From assembly GCA_045538835.1 (NCBI GenBank), contig JAZQEF010000020.1:1-41959 (forward strand): a stretch of 41,959 nt of DNA, read 5' to 3'. Positions within the stretch are counted from its first letter, which is position 1; each line of letters opens with the position of its first letter. The translations under genes and the position numbers were made by a program. This document shows positions 33,008 to 41,812 of this stretch, piece by piece. A model generated the notes under the pieces. The model had not been told where the DNA came from. It saw nothing but the letters and a program-made list of their open reading frames with translations, and did not search any database. This DNA is from RGIG6165 sp045538835 (lineage in GTDB: Bacteria; Bacillota; Clostridia; Oscillospirales; Feifaniaceae).

Positions 33008-33487
33008 ATGAAACATAAAGATCAATGGTCGGTTTATGACACAAACGTGCAGGCTTATAGGTCAAATTTTATTTCTTCTCAATCGTTGTTGCTGACTGTA
33101 GGAGCACTATTTATTGACAAGAGTTTGTTTTTGATTATTTTTGTCACTTTGATTGCTTTTTTTCAAATGTGGTATGTTTGGTTTCCTGTGATAAGAGCAA
33201 GAACAATTATTTCAGATTTTCATAAATTTAGTGCGAAATATGAAGAATTTAAAAATATTAATATTAATGGCGAATTTGAGGAGCATACATTAAATCCTTT
33301 GACAGAAGAAGTATATGTGGATAACAACAAAATCAGAAAGAAAGCAAATGCTGTGCTTTCGAAATTAATAGGTGATGAAAAACTAAAGCATAACTTTAGG
33401 ATTACTCGTATAAAGTTGGATAGAATTTTACCTGTTACATTTTCGGCTATTTGGTTAGTTATGTGTATATATTGTGTTTTGAGTTAA
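33008..33487 (+). CDS. Small integral membrane protein of unknown function
   Basis: A 159-residue protein with two adjacent hydrophobic segments (about residues 27-60), a charged cytoplasmic or external middle of about 70 residues, and a final hydrophobic segment at the C terminus (about 138-158). The N-terminal DQWSVYDTNVQAYRSNFISSQSLLL layout resembles small octameric membrane proteins of the RipA type, but the match is weak and I do not assign it. AGAGG precedes ATG 33008. It lies behind the operon terminator and has its own terminator, so its link to the surface proteins is positional only. Confidence 0.7.
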   Translation: MKHKDQWSVYDTNVQAYRSNFISSQSLLLTVGALFIDKSLFLIIFVTLIAFFQMWYVWFPVIRARTIISDFHKFSAKYEEFKNININGEFEEHTLNPLTEEVYVDNNKIRKKANAVLSKLIGDEKLKHNFRITRIKLDRILPVTFSAIWLVMCIYCVLS

Positions 33488-33502
33488 ATAAACTTTAACA
33501 TA

Positions 33503-33536
33503 CAAGCCTGTTGCTTTTGCAACGGGCTTGTTGTAT
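33503..33536 (+). terminator. Terminator after the small membrane protein gene
   Basis: CAAGCCTGTTGC pairs with GCAACGGGCTTG (one G-U) around TTTT, followed by TTGTATTT. Confidence 0.78.
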
Positions 33537-33559
33537 TTGATACGAAAAAATGTTATAAT
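33531..33559 (+). promoter_or_regulatory. Promoter of the ygiQ-type gene
   Basis: TTGTAT (33531-33536), a 17-nt spacer and TATAAT (33554-33559); the -35 overlaps the T tail of the preceding terminator. Confidence 0.6.
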
Positions 33560-33588
33560 GACCGCATTAAGTTTTAAGGAGTGCTGTT

Positions 33589-35424
33589 ATGCCGTTTTTG
33601 CCGATTACAAAAAAAGAAATGCTGTCGCTTGGCTGGGATTGTCCCGATTTTGTAATCGTGACGGGCGATGCTTACGTGGATCATCCGTCATTTGGTACGG
33701 CTATAATTTCACGCGTGCTTGAGCATGCGGGATACCGTGTGTGTATATTGCCGCAGCCGAAATCTGATGCGGATTATATGCGCTTTGGCAGACCGCGTCT
33801 CGCATTTCTTGTAAACGGCGGTAATATCGATTCGATGGTGGCGCACTATACTGCCGCAAAGAAAAAACGTCACGATGATGCTTATACCGCAGGCGGTCGC
33901 GCAGGCGGACGTCCTGACCGAGCAGTTATAGTTTATTCGCAGAATCTTCGCCGTCTGTTTGGTGATGTTCCGATAGCAATCGGCGGAATTGAGGCATCAC
34001 TACGCCGATTTGCCCATTATGACTATTGGGATGACAGAGTGCGTCCCTCCGTTCTGATAGATTCGGGCGCCGACATACTTATGTACGGTATGGGTGAAAA
34101 TCATGTTGTTGAAATAGCAGACCGTTTAAACGGCGGTGAAGATATTTCTTCGCTTACCGATATAAGAGGCACTTGCTATGCCGTGAAAACCTGCGATTAT
34201 AAACCCGGACCTGTAAAGGAATGTCCGAGTTTTGATGCCGTTTCGGAAGACTCTGAACAGGGTAAAAAATGTTATGCAAAGTCCTGCCGTATTCAACAGG
34301 AAGAACATGATGCCATTCGTGGCAGAACCGTGATCCAGCGACACGGAGATAAAATAGTGATACAGAATCCGCCCATGCCTCCGCTGACTACCGAGGAAAT
34401 GGATGAGGTATATGCTCTGCCCTTTATGAGAAATTATCATCCGTCGTATGAAGCCTTAGGCGGTGTACCCGGTATTGAAGAAGTGAAATTTTCCATTATT
34501 CATAACCGTGGTTGTTACGGCGCTTGTAATTTCTGCTCGCTTGCATATCATCAAGGAAGACAGATAAGTTGTCGCAGTCACGAATCTGTCATTTCCGAAG
34601 CAAAGACTATTACTGAAATGCCCGATTTCAAGGGATATATACACGATGTAGGTGGTCCGACGGCAAACTTCCGTTCGCCGTCCTGCGAAGCACAGGAGAG
34701 AAGGGGAGTTTGCCCCGATAAAAAATGTCTTGCTCCGTCGATTTGTCCTGCGGTGAGGGTGGATCATAGCGATTATCTGTCGTTACTTAGAAAACTGAGG
34801 GCTTTACCAAAAATAAAAAAGGTATTTATTCGTTCAGGAATACGCTTTGACTATCTTATTGCAGATAAGGATGAGTCATTTTTTAAAGAACTTGTTCAGC
34901 ACCATATCAGCGGTCAGCTTAAAGTTGCGCCCGAACACTGTTCAGCTAATGTACTTAAGCGAATGGGTAAACCGCAGGTCGATGTTTACAACAGATTTAA
35001 AAAGAGATTTTATGAGTTGACACAGAGTGTCGGTAAAAAGCAGTTTCTCGTGCCGTATTTAATGTCATCACATCCTGGCAGCACATTAAACGATGCTATA
35101 GAATTGTCACAGTTTTTGAAAAAAGAGGGGCTGCATCCCGAACAGGTGCAGGACTTTTATCCTACTCCCGGAACGGTGTCTACCTGTATGTTCTACACAG
35201 GTCTTGATCCTTATACGATGGAAAAGGTGTATGTTCCGCGCACGTCGCGTGATAAAGCAGAGCAAAGGGCGCTTTTACAGTATTTCAAACCCGAAAACAG
35301 AAAAATCGTGCTTGAGGCACTCAGAAAAGCAGGTCGAAATGATCTGATAGGCACAGGCAAAAACTGCCTTGTAGCACCGTTTTCAACTGTTGCAAAGACA
35401 CAAAAACATAAAAGAAAAAGATAA
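33589..35424 (+). CDS. YgiQ family radical SAM protein
   Basis: A 611-residue protein with the YgiQ/UPF0313 layout: an N-terminal region with DFVIVTGDAYVDHPSFG and GGIEASLRRFAHYDYW, then a radical SAM core whose cluster cysteines are Cys309, Cys313 and Cys316 in GCYGACNFC, and a C-terminal part with RVAPEHCS-like KVAPEHCS, SSHPGS and VQDFYPTPGT. The family binds a [4Fe-4S] cluster and SAM; the reaction is not established. AAGGAG precedes ATG 33589. Length and domain order are normal for the family. Confidence 0.93.
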   Translation: MPFLPITKKEMLSLGWDCPDFVIVTGDAYVDHPSFGTAIISRVLEHAGYRVCILPQPKSDADYMRFGRPRLAFLVNGGNIDSMVAHYTAAKKKRHDDAYTAGGRAGGRPDRAVIVYSQNLRRLFGDVPIAIGGIEASLRRFAHYDYWDDRVRPSVLIDSGADILMYGMGENHVVEIADRLNGGEDISSLTDIRGTCYAVKTCDYKPGPVKECPSFDAVSEDSEQGKKCYAKSCRIQQEEHDAIRGRTVIQRHGDKIVIQNPPMPPLTTEEMDEVYALPFMRNYHPSYEALGGVPGIEEVKFSIIHNRGCYGACNFCSLAYHQGRQISCRSHESVISEAKTITEMPDFKGYIHDVGGPTANFRSPSCEAQERRGVCPDKKCLAPSICPAVRVDHSDYLSLLRKLRALPKIKKVFIRSGIRFDYLIADKDESFFKELVQHHISGQLKVAPEHCSANVLKRMGKPQVDVYNRFKKRFYELTQSVGKKQFLVPYLMSSHPGSTLNDAIELSQFLKKEGLHPEQVQDFYPTPGTVSTCMFYTGLDPYTMEKVYVPRTSRDKAEQRALLQYFKPENRKIVLEALRKAGRNDLIGTGKNCLVAPFSTVAKTQKHKRKR

Positions 35425-35426
35425 TG

Positions 35427-35462
35427 AAAATCCTGCAACGTTATTGTTGCAGGATTTTTGTG
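35427..35462 (+). terminator. Terminator of the ygiQ-type gene
   Basis: AAAATCCTGCAAC pairs with GTTGCAGGATTTT and is followed by T residues, just after the stop codon. Confidence 0.88.
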
Positions 35463-35506
35463 TTAAATGGAGATACTATTTACATCTGAATGAAAGGAAA
35501 TTGCAG

Positions 35507-37495
35507 ATGAATAGATTAAAAAATGAAAAATCTCCGTATTTATTTCAGCACAGAAATAATCCGGTAAACTGGTATCCCTGGGTTGAAGAGGCTTTCAAAA
35601 AAGCAGCCGATGAAGACAAACCGATATTTCTTAGTATCGGATATTCTACATGTCATTGGTGTCATGTAATGGCGCACGAATCTTTTGAAGATGAACAAGT
35701 TGCAAAACTGCTCAATCAAAATTTTGTAGCCATCAAAGTTGACCGTGAAGAGAGACCGGATGTTGATTCAGTTTACATGTCGGTATGCCAGGCACTGACA
35801 GGCTCTGGCGGTTGGCCGCTGACTGTTATTATGACTGCAGAACAAAAGCCGTTTTTTGCAGGGACATATTTTCCTAAGACAACGCGTTTCGGGCAGATGG
35901 GACTCACTGAATTGCTCGGGAAGATAGTGCATCTGTGGAGAATGAAAAGGGAAGCCCTGCTTGAAGACGGTGACAAGATAACTAAGTTTATATCAAACAG
36001 TGAAAAAACGCACTGTGCTGAGCCTGAGAAAAATTTGTTTCAAAAGGCATTTTTATCATTTAATAACAGATTTGACAAGGAGTGGGGAGGATTTGGGAGA
36101 GCGCCAAAATTCCCGTCACCGCACAATCTGCTCTTTTTAATGCGATATGCGCAGGCAGAAAATGAGCCTAAGGCTTTGGAAATGGTCGAAACAACTTTGA
36201 AAGCTATGGCAAAAGGGGGGATGTTCGACCATATCGGCGGTGGGTTTTCACGCTATTCTACTGATAGAAAATGGCTTGTGCCGCATTTTGAAAAGATGCT
36301 GTATGACAATGCTCTGCTTATAATAACTTATCTCAAATGCTATCAGATAACACAAAATGAGTTTTATGCGGATGTAGTAAGGCGTACGGCGGATTATGTT
36401 TTACGTGAACTAACCGATAGTTCGGGAGGATTTTACTGCGGACAGGATGCTGACAGCGAGGGTGTTGATGGTAAATACTATGTGTTTACACCGGACGAAG
36501 TGATAAGTGTACTTGGTAAGAAAGACGGTGCTGACTTTTGTATGCGTTACGGAATAGAAAAAGAAGGAAACTTTGAGAGAGGAAGTATACCAAATCTCAT
36601 TGATACAAAGCAGGGATGGGAATCCGATGATATAAGATTAAAACAACTCTATGATTACCGAAAAAAACGTACAGTATTACACCGTGATGAAAAGTGTCTG
36701 CTGTCCTGGAATGCGTGGACAATAATAGCGCTGGCAGAAGCGGGAATGATATTGAATGAGGGTAGATATTTATCCGCCGCATTAAATGCGCAGAACTTTA
36801 TTGAAACTGAGATGACTGCTGAAAATGACAGACTGTTTTTACGCTATAAGGACGGCGAAAAGGCGCATTTTGGACAACTTGAGGATTATGCGGTTTATTC
36901 GCTTGCACTTCTCACTCTTTACCGCTCGACATTTGATGCTGAGTTTTTAAACTCTGCAATATCCCGTGCAGAGCAGATGGTCAGATTATTTGGAGATAAA
37001 GGGGATAACGGATATTTTATAAATGCATTTGATGCGGAGCAGTTGATAGCACGTCCTAAAGAGGCGTATGACGGCGCAGTGCCTTCAGGCAATTCGGTTG
37101 CAGCTATGGTATTTGAAATGTTGGCATCACTGACCGGAGAAACTGTATGGAGAACAAGGGCGGATTCCCAGCATCGTTTTATGGCAGGTAAGATGGAAGA
37201 TTATCCGTCAGGGTACTGCTTTGCGTTGCTCGCCATGATGAAACTTCTGTATCCCAATAAAGAATTGATATGCACAGGCAGCACCGTTCCCGGTGAAATA
37301 ATACAATACCTTAGGCTTCATACCGCAGATGAACTGAATGTTTTATTTAAATCCAAAGAGAATGCTGAATTAATATCAAAAATAGCCCCTTTTACAGAGG
37401 CATACAGTGTTCCCGATAGCGGAACAATGTGGTATTTGTGCGAAAATAGCGTATGTAAATCGCCTGTCAGCACATTTTCCGAACTGAATTTATAA
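35507..37495 (+). CDS. Thioredoxin-domain protein of the YyaL/DUF255 family
   Basis: A 662-residue protein related to Bacillus YyaL and human SPATA20. The N-terminal domain starts NRLKNEKSPYLFQHRNNPV with the family's invariant SPYLxQH and NPVxWYPW, and has a thioredoxin-like CHWC (Cys49, Cys52) followed by VDREERPDVD. The rest is an (alpha/alpha) barrel like those of N-acylglucosamine epimerases, with GGGFSRYSTD, WLVPHFEKMLYDNA and SWNAW. Function is not established. The frame is open to 35390, but that start lies in the ygiQ gene and before its terminator; ATG 35507 has AAAGGA upstream and matches the family N terminus. Confidence 0.93.
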   Translation: MNRLKNEKSPYLFQHRNNPVNWYPWVEEAFKKAADEDKPIFLSIGYSTCHWCHVMAHESFEDEQVAKLLNQNFVAIKVDREERPDVDSVYMSVCQALTGSGGWPLTVIMTAEQKPFFAGTYFPKTTRFGQMGLTELLGKIVHLWRMKREALLEDGDKITKFISNSEKTHCAEPEKNLFQKAFLSFNNRFDKEWGGFGRAPKFPSPHNLLFLMRYAQAENEPKALEMVETTLKAMAKGGMFDHIGGGFSRYSTDRKWLVPHFEKMLYDNALLIITYLKCYQITQNEFYADVVRRTADYVLRELTDSSGGFYCGQDADSEGVDGKYYVFTPDEVISVLGKKDGADFCMRYGIEKEGNFERGSIPNLIDTKQGWESDDIRLKQLYDYRKKRTVLHRDEKCLLSWNAWTIIALAEAGMILNEGRYLSAALNAQNFIETEMTAENDRLFLRYKDGEKAHFGQLEDYAVYSLALLTLYRSTFDAEFLNSAISRAEQMVRLFGDKGDNGYFINAFDAEQLIARPKEAYDGAVPSGNSVAAMVFEMLASLTGETVWRTRADSQHRFMAGKMEDYPSGYCFALLAMMKLLYPNKELICTGSTVPGEIIQYLRLHTADELNVLFKSKENAELISKIAPFTEAYSVPDSGTMWYLCENSVCKSPVSTFSELNL

Positions 37496-37527
37496 AAACA
37501 CTCAGAAAATCTGAGTGTTTTTTGTTT
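37494..37527 (+). terminator. Terminator of the yyaL-type gene
   Basis: AAAACACTCAG pairs with CTGAGTGTTTT around AAAAT, followed by a T run. It begins at the stop codon. Confidence 0.88.
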
Positions 37528-37534
37528 TATGATG

Positions 37535-37563
37535 TTGAAAAGAGAGATACATTGTTATATAAT
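37535..37563 (+). promoter_or_regulatory. Promoter of the hydrogenase operon
   Basis: TTGAAA (37535-37540), a 17-nt spacer and TATAAT (37558-37563). The leader of about 50 nt ends in a strong AGGAGGT site before ATG 37620. Confidence 0.7.
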
Positions 37564-37619
37564 AAACAAAGTTAAATTATATTAATCAATATTTGACATA
37601 ATTAGGAGGTTGAGAGTCA

Positions 37620-38126
37620 ATGAGTGTGAAAGTTCCTACCACGTTACCCTTTAAGGGCACTGCAGAGCAGGAAGCAAAACTTGGTGAAGTCATCAAAAAC
37701 TACAAGGGTACTGACGGTGCGTTAATGCCTGTTTTACAGCAGGCACAGGATATCTACGGATATCTTCCGTATGAGGTACAACTTATGATATCCGAGGGAA
37801 TGGGTATTTCGCTTGCTGAAGTGTACGGTGTTGCTACATTCTATTCACAGTTCAATCTGTCACCCAAGGGTAAGTATCAGATCGGTGTTTGCATGGGTAC
37901 CGCATGCTACGTTAAGGACGCGCAGAAAGTGCTTGAACGCCTTGAAATTGAACTTGGCATCAAAGACGGTGAATGCACACCTGACGGTCTTTTCTCGCTT
38001 GATGCAACACGTTGTCTCGGTTGCTGCGGACTTGCACCCGTCATTATGATAAACGATGAAGTGTACGGTAAAGTTGCCCCCGAAAACGTAAAAGCCATTC
38101 TTGATGAGTACAGGCAGAAAGGCTAA
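37620..38126 (+). CDS. hydC: [FeFe] hydrogenase subunit, NuoE-like [2Fe-2S] protein
   Basis: A 168-residue NuoE/HndA-like subunit. Residues about 20-80 are the helical N-terminal domain (VLQQAQDIYGYLPYEVQ, EVYGVATFYSQF). The thioredoxin-like domain binds a [2Fe-2S] cluster through Cys91 and Cys96 (CMGTAC) and Cys132 and Cys136 (CLGCC). It transfers electrons within the hydrogenase complex. It is first in a three-gene operon with NuoF-like and catalytic subunits, the arrangement of NAD-linked, electron-bifurcating or NADP-reducing hydrogenases (HydABC/HndABCD). Confidence 0.93.
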   Translation: MSVKVPTTLPFKGTAEQEAKLGEVIKNYKGTDGALMPVLQQAQDIYGYLPYEVQLMISEGMGISLAEVYGVATFYSQFNLSPKGKYQIGVCMGTACYVKDAQKVLERLEIELGIKDGECTPDGLFSLDATRCLGCCGLAPVIMINDEVYGKVAPENVKAILDEYRQKG

Positions 38127-38144
38127 AGAGAGGTGAAATTGATT

Positions 38145-40016
38145 ATGAAAACAAATGCTCAACTCGCAGAGATCAGAGAGTTGAATAAAGATGCCATTGC
38201 ATTAAGACACGGCATATCTACTGATCCCAACTCGAGCGAGAAACACATACTCTGTTGTGGTGGTACAGGTTGTACGTCCTCACATTCAAAAGACATTATT
38301 GAAGAGTTTGAAAAGCAGGTTGCAGATAACAAACTTGACAATGTCAAAATTGTTATGACAGGCTGTTTCGGTCTTTGCGCACTCGGTCCGGTTGTTATCG
38401 TATATCCCGAAGGAACATTTTACAGTTGTGTAAAGGTCGAAGATGTAAAGAGAATAGTTGATGAACATATCATCGGCGGAAATCCAGTTAAAGATCTCGT
38501 TTATGAAGAAACTCTTGACGGTGATGAGATAAAGCCTCTTGACCACACACCCTTCTATGAAAAACAGACAAGAATCGCACTCAGAAACTGCGGTGTGATT
38601 AATCCTGAGAATATTGATGAATACATAGCGGCAGACGGTTATCTTGCACTCAAAAAGGCGCTTACCGAAATGACTCCCGAACAGGTAATTCAGGAAGTAC
38701 TTGATTCAGGCCTTCGCGGACGCGGCGGCGCAGGTTTCCCCACAGGCAGAAAATGGCAGTTCTGTGCGGCACAGCCCAAGGGCGTTAAATATGTATGTTG
38801 TAATGCCGATGAGGGTGACCCGGGTGCATTTATGGACCGTTCGGTTCTCGAAAGTGACCCCCATGTTGTTATCGAGGCGATGACGATTGCTGCTTATGCT
38901 ATTGATGCTACACAGGGTTATGTGTATGTCCGTGCTGAATATCCGATAGCCGTTAACCGTTTTAAGATTGCAATTGAACAGGCGAGAGAATACGGTATGC
39001 TCGGTAAAAATATTATGGGTACCGACTTCTCATTTGATATTGATATAAGACTTGGCGCAGGCGCATTTGTATGCGGTGAAGAAACTGCACTTATGACTTC
39101 TATCGAAGGCAAGAGAGGTGAGCCCAGACCCAGACCGCCGTTCCCGGCAATCAAAGGTCTTTTCGGCAAACCCACTCTTCTGAATAACGTTGAAACGTAT
39201 GCAAATGTACCGAGAATTATTCTTAACGGTGCAAAGTGGTATGCTTCAATGGGTACAGAAAGATCGGCAGGTACAAAGGTATTTGCACTCGGCGGTAAGA
39301 TCACTAATACAGGTCTTGTTGAAGTTCCCATGGGAACGCCGCTTCGTACTATCATCGAGGATATCGGCGGCGGTATCCCCGGCGGCAAGAAATTCAAGGC
39401 TGCTCAGACAGGCGGTCCTTCAGGCGGTTGTATTCCTGCATCTCTTATCGATACAAAGATCGAATATGAATCACTGATGGAAATCGGTTCGATGATGGGC
39501 TCGGGCGGTCTAATTGTAATGGACGAAGATACATGTATGGTTGATATCGCTAAGTTCTTCCTTGAATTTACGGTAGATGAATCATGCGGTAAATGTACAC
39601 CCTGCCGTATAGGCACAAAGAGAATTTATGAAATAATCTGTAAGATCACAGAGGGTAAAGCAGAGATGAAGGATCTTGAACTTCTCAAGGAACTCTGCAA
39701 CTACGTTAAGGAGAATTCACTCTGCGGTCTCGGACAGACAGCACCCAACCCCGTTTTGTCAACACTTCGCTATTTCGAAGATGAATACATAGCACATATC
39801 AAGGACAAGAAGTGTCCTGCAGGCGTATGTAAAGACCTTCTTTCATTTACTATTATTGAAGAGAAATGTAAGGGTTGTACGCTCTGCGTGAGAAACTGTC
39901 CTGTAAATGCAATCAGCGGTACGGTCAGAAATCCGCATGTAATCGATACAGATAAGTGTATCAAGTGCGGCGTATGTCTCGGAAACTGTAAGTTTGATGC
40001 AATTGTTAAAAAGTAA
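38145..40016 (+). CDS. hydB: [FeFe] hydrogenase subunit, NuoF-like flavoprotein
   Basis: A 623-residue subunit. Residues about 35-115 are a thioredoxin-like [2Fe-2S] domain (CCGGTGC and CFGLC). The NuoF core binds FMN and NAD(H): GLRGRGGAGFPTGRKW (about 188-203), CNADEGDPGAFMDR, CGEETALMTSIEG. An SLBB segment follows, then a [4Fe-4S] site SCGKCTPCRIGTKR (about 480), and a C-terminal two-cluster ferredoxin domain (CKGCTLCVRNCP, CIKCGVCLGNCK). This subunit exchanges electrons with NAD(H) and probably ferredoxin. ATG 38145 is preferred to GTG 38133, which overlaps the GAGGTG site. Confidence 0.94.
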   Translation: MKTNAQLAEIRELNKDAIALRHGISTDPNSSEKHILCCGGTGCTSSHSKDIIEEFEKQVADNKLDNVKIVMTGCFGLCALGPVVIVYPEGTFYSCVKVEDVKRIVDEHIIGGNPVKDLVYEETLDGDEIKPLDHTPFYEKQTRIALRNCGVINPENIDEYIAADGYLALKKALTEMTPEQVIQEVLDSGLRGRGGAGFPTGRKWQFCAAQPKGVKYVCCNADEGDPGAFMDRSVLESDPHVVIEAMTIAAYAIDATQGYVYVRAEYPIAVNRFKIAIEQAREYGMLGKNIMGTDFSFDIDIRLGAGAFVCGEETALMTSIEGKRGEPRPRPPFPAIKGLFGKPTLLNNVETYANVPRIILNGAKWYASMGTERSAGTKVFALGGKITNTGLVEVPMGTPLRTIIEDIGGGIPGGKKFKAAQTGGPSGGCIPASLIDTKIEYESLMEIGSMMGSGGLIVMDEDTCMVDIAKFFLEFTVDESCGKCTPCRIGTKRIYEIICKITEGKAEMKDLELLKELCNYVKENSLCGLGQTAPNPVLSTLRYFEDEYIAHIKDKKCPAGVCKDLLSFTIIEEKCKGCTLCVRNCPVNAISGTVRNPHVIDTDKCIKCGVCLGNCKFDAIVKK

Positions 40017-40032
40017 GAGAGGAGAGAGTATA

Positions 40033-41772
40033 ATGGAAAATGTAAATATTAAGATTAACGGAAAAGATTATTCTGTTCCTGCAGGCTCAACTATTCTTGA
40101 AGCCGCACATTATGCAGGTGTTGTTATACCGACTCTCTGCTATATGAAGAAAATCAATGCAATAGGCGCATGCCGTATCTGTGTAGTAGAAGTAAAAGGT
40201 GCGCGTTCGCTTGTTGCAGCATGTGTATATCCCGTAAATGAGGGTATGGAAATATTCACATCCTCCGAAAAGGTTATAAAATCAAGAAAGATGACGCTTG
40301 AACTCATTCTTTCCGATCATAATATGCAGTGTCTCACATGTAAGAGAAGCGGAAACTGTGAACTTCAGACTCTTGCAAAGGCATACGGCATTGAAGATGT
40401 CCGTTTCCCCAAGTCTGAATTTAACTGCGGTATAGACGATTCAACAGGCGTAATCGTAAGAGATAACAGTAAATGTGTTCTCTGCCGCAGATGTATCGCC
40501 GCATGTAAGTCAAATCAGGCTGTAGCAGTTATCGGCGCTACACAGAGAGGCCATGATACACAGATTGCCTGCGCATTTGAAAAGGAACTTTCAAACGTTC
40601 CCTGCGTAAGTTGCGGTCAGTGTGTGGCAGTATGTCCCACGGGTGCGCTTCGTGAAAGAAATAATGTTGACGATGTTATCTCAGCAATCAATGATCCTGA
40701 AAAGTATGTAGTAGCAGCAGTTGCTCCTTCCATCAGAGTACATATGGGCGAATTCTACGGTATGCCGATAGGAACCAATGTTCAGGGCAAGATTGCAACA
40801 GCGCTTAGAGGTATGGGCTTTGACGGTGTGTTTGATGTTGATACAGCGGCTGATCTTACCATTATGGAAGAGGGAAATGAACTTATTGAAAGAATAAAGA
40901 ACAACGGTCCTTTCCCGCTGATTACATCATGCTCACCCGGTTGGGTAAAGTTTGCAGAATACTATTATCCCGAACTTATTCCAAACATATCCTCATGTAA
41001 ATCGCCTCAGGGTATGTATGGCAGTATGATGAAAACATACTATGCTGAAAAGATGGGAATAGATCCTGAGAAACTTGTTGTTGTATCTGTAATGCCCTGT
41101 ACGGCTAAGAAGTTTGAAGCAAAGAGAGAGGATCTTAAAGTTAACGGTCTTGATCCGATTGATATTGCAATCACATCACGCGAGTTTGCAGAACTTGTGG
41201 ATATATACGGTCTTGATTTTGCAAATCTTGATGACAGTGAATTTGATCCCATGTTTGGCATAGCATCAGGTGCAGGTCACATTTTTGGCGTTACAGGCGG
41301 TGTAACTGAAGCGGCACTCCGTACAGTTGCGGAAGTTCTTGAAGGTAAGACACTTGAAAAACTTGACTTTGAACAGGTGCGCGGCTTTGAAGGCATAAAG
41401 GAAGCAACCTTTAATATTGCAGGTAAGGATATAAATATTGCTGTCACATCAGGTCTTGCCAATGCCAGAAAACTGCTTGAACTTATTAAGAGTGGCGAAA
41501 AGCAGTATCACTTCGTTGAAGTTATGGCATGTCCCGGTGGCTGTGTAAACGGCGGCGGTCAGCCGATACGTTCATCGGGAATAACAAACTTTGTTGATGT
41601 TACTGCACTTCGTGCACAGGGGCTTTATTCGGCTGATAAGGCTATGAAACTCAGAAAGAGTCACGAGAACCCCGTTATCAAAGAGATATATGATACATAT
41701 CTTGGTCAGCCGGGCAGTCAAAAGGCACATGAAATTCTTCATACGACATATCAGAAGAGAGAAAAATATTAA
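40033..41772 (+). CDS. hydA: [FeFe] hydrogenase catalytic subunit
   Basis: A 579-residue group A [FeFe] hydrogenase, evolving or oxidising H2. N-terminal [2Fe-2S] domain (CYMKKINAIGACRICVVE, about 36-50), His-Cys [4Fe-4S] site (HNMQCLTCKRSGNC, about 96-109), then two [4Fe-4S] clusters (CVLCRRCIAAC about 148; CVSCGQCVAVC about 191). The H-cluster motifs are complete: L1 TSCSPGWVKFAE (about 298), L2 MPCTAKKFEA (about 354), L3 MACPGGCVNGGGQP (about 497). The short C-terminal small-subunit segment ends normally. ATG 40033 follows GGAGAG. The maturases HydE, HydF and HydG are not in the window. Confidence 0.96.
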   Translation: MENVNIKINGKDYSVPAGSTILEAAHYAGVVIPTLCYMKKINAIGACRICVVEVKGARSLVAACVYPVNEGMEIFTSSEKVIKSRKMTLELILSDHNMQCLTCKRSGNCELQTLAKAYGIEDVRFPKSEFNCGIDDSTGVIVRDNSKCVLCRRCIAACKSNQAVAVIGATQRGHDTQIACAFEKELSNVPCVSCGQCVAVCPTGALRERNNVDDVISAINDPEKYVVAAVAPSIRVHMGEFYGMPIGTNVQGKIATALRGMGFDGVFDVDTAADLTIMEEGNELIERIKNNGPFPLITSCSPGWVKFAEYYYPELIPNISSCKSPQGMYGSMMKTYYAEKMGIDPEKLVVVSVMPCTAKKFEAKREDLKVNGLDPIDIAITSREFAELVDIYGLDFANLDDSEFDPMFGIASGAGHIFGVTGGVTEAALRTVAEVLEGKTLEKLDFEQVRGFEGIKEATFNIAGKDINIAVTSGLANARKLLELIKSGEKQYHFVEVMACPGGCVNGGGQPIRSSGITNFVDVTALRAQGLYSADKAMKLRKSHENPVIKEIYDTYLGQPGSQKAHEILHTTYQKREKY

Positions 41773-41775
41773 TTT

Positions 41776-41812
41776 AAAAAAGGGAGTGTGATTTTACACT
41801 CCCTTTTTATTA
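41776..41812 (+). terminator. Terminator of the hydrogenase operon
   Basis: AAAAAGGGAGTGT pairs with ACACTCCCTTTTT around GATTTT, with a T run, shortly after the hydA stop codon. Confidence 0.9.

Noticed and set aside
33008..33487. Assignment of the small membrane protein to the RipA family or to the surface operon.
   Set aside because: Similarity by eye is only in layout, and a terminator separates it from the surface genes.
35390..35506. N-terminal extension of the YyaL-type protein.
   Set aside because: The extension lies over the end of the upstream gene and its terminator and lacks family similarity; ATG 35507 has a ribosome site.
39994..40032. N-terminal extension of the hydrogenase catalytic subunit.
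   Set aside because: It overlaps the upstream gene, and the [2Fe-2S] domain begins normally at ATG 40033 with its own GGAGAG site.
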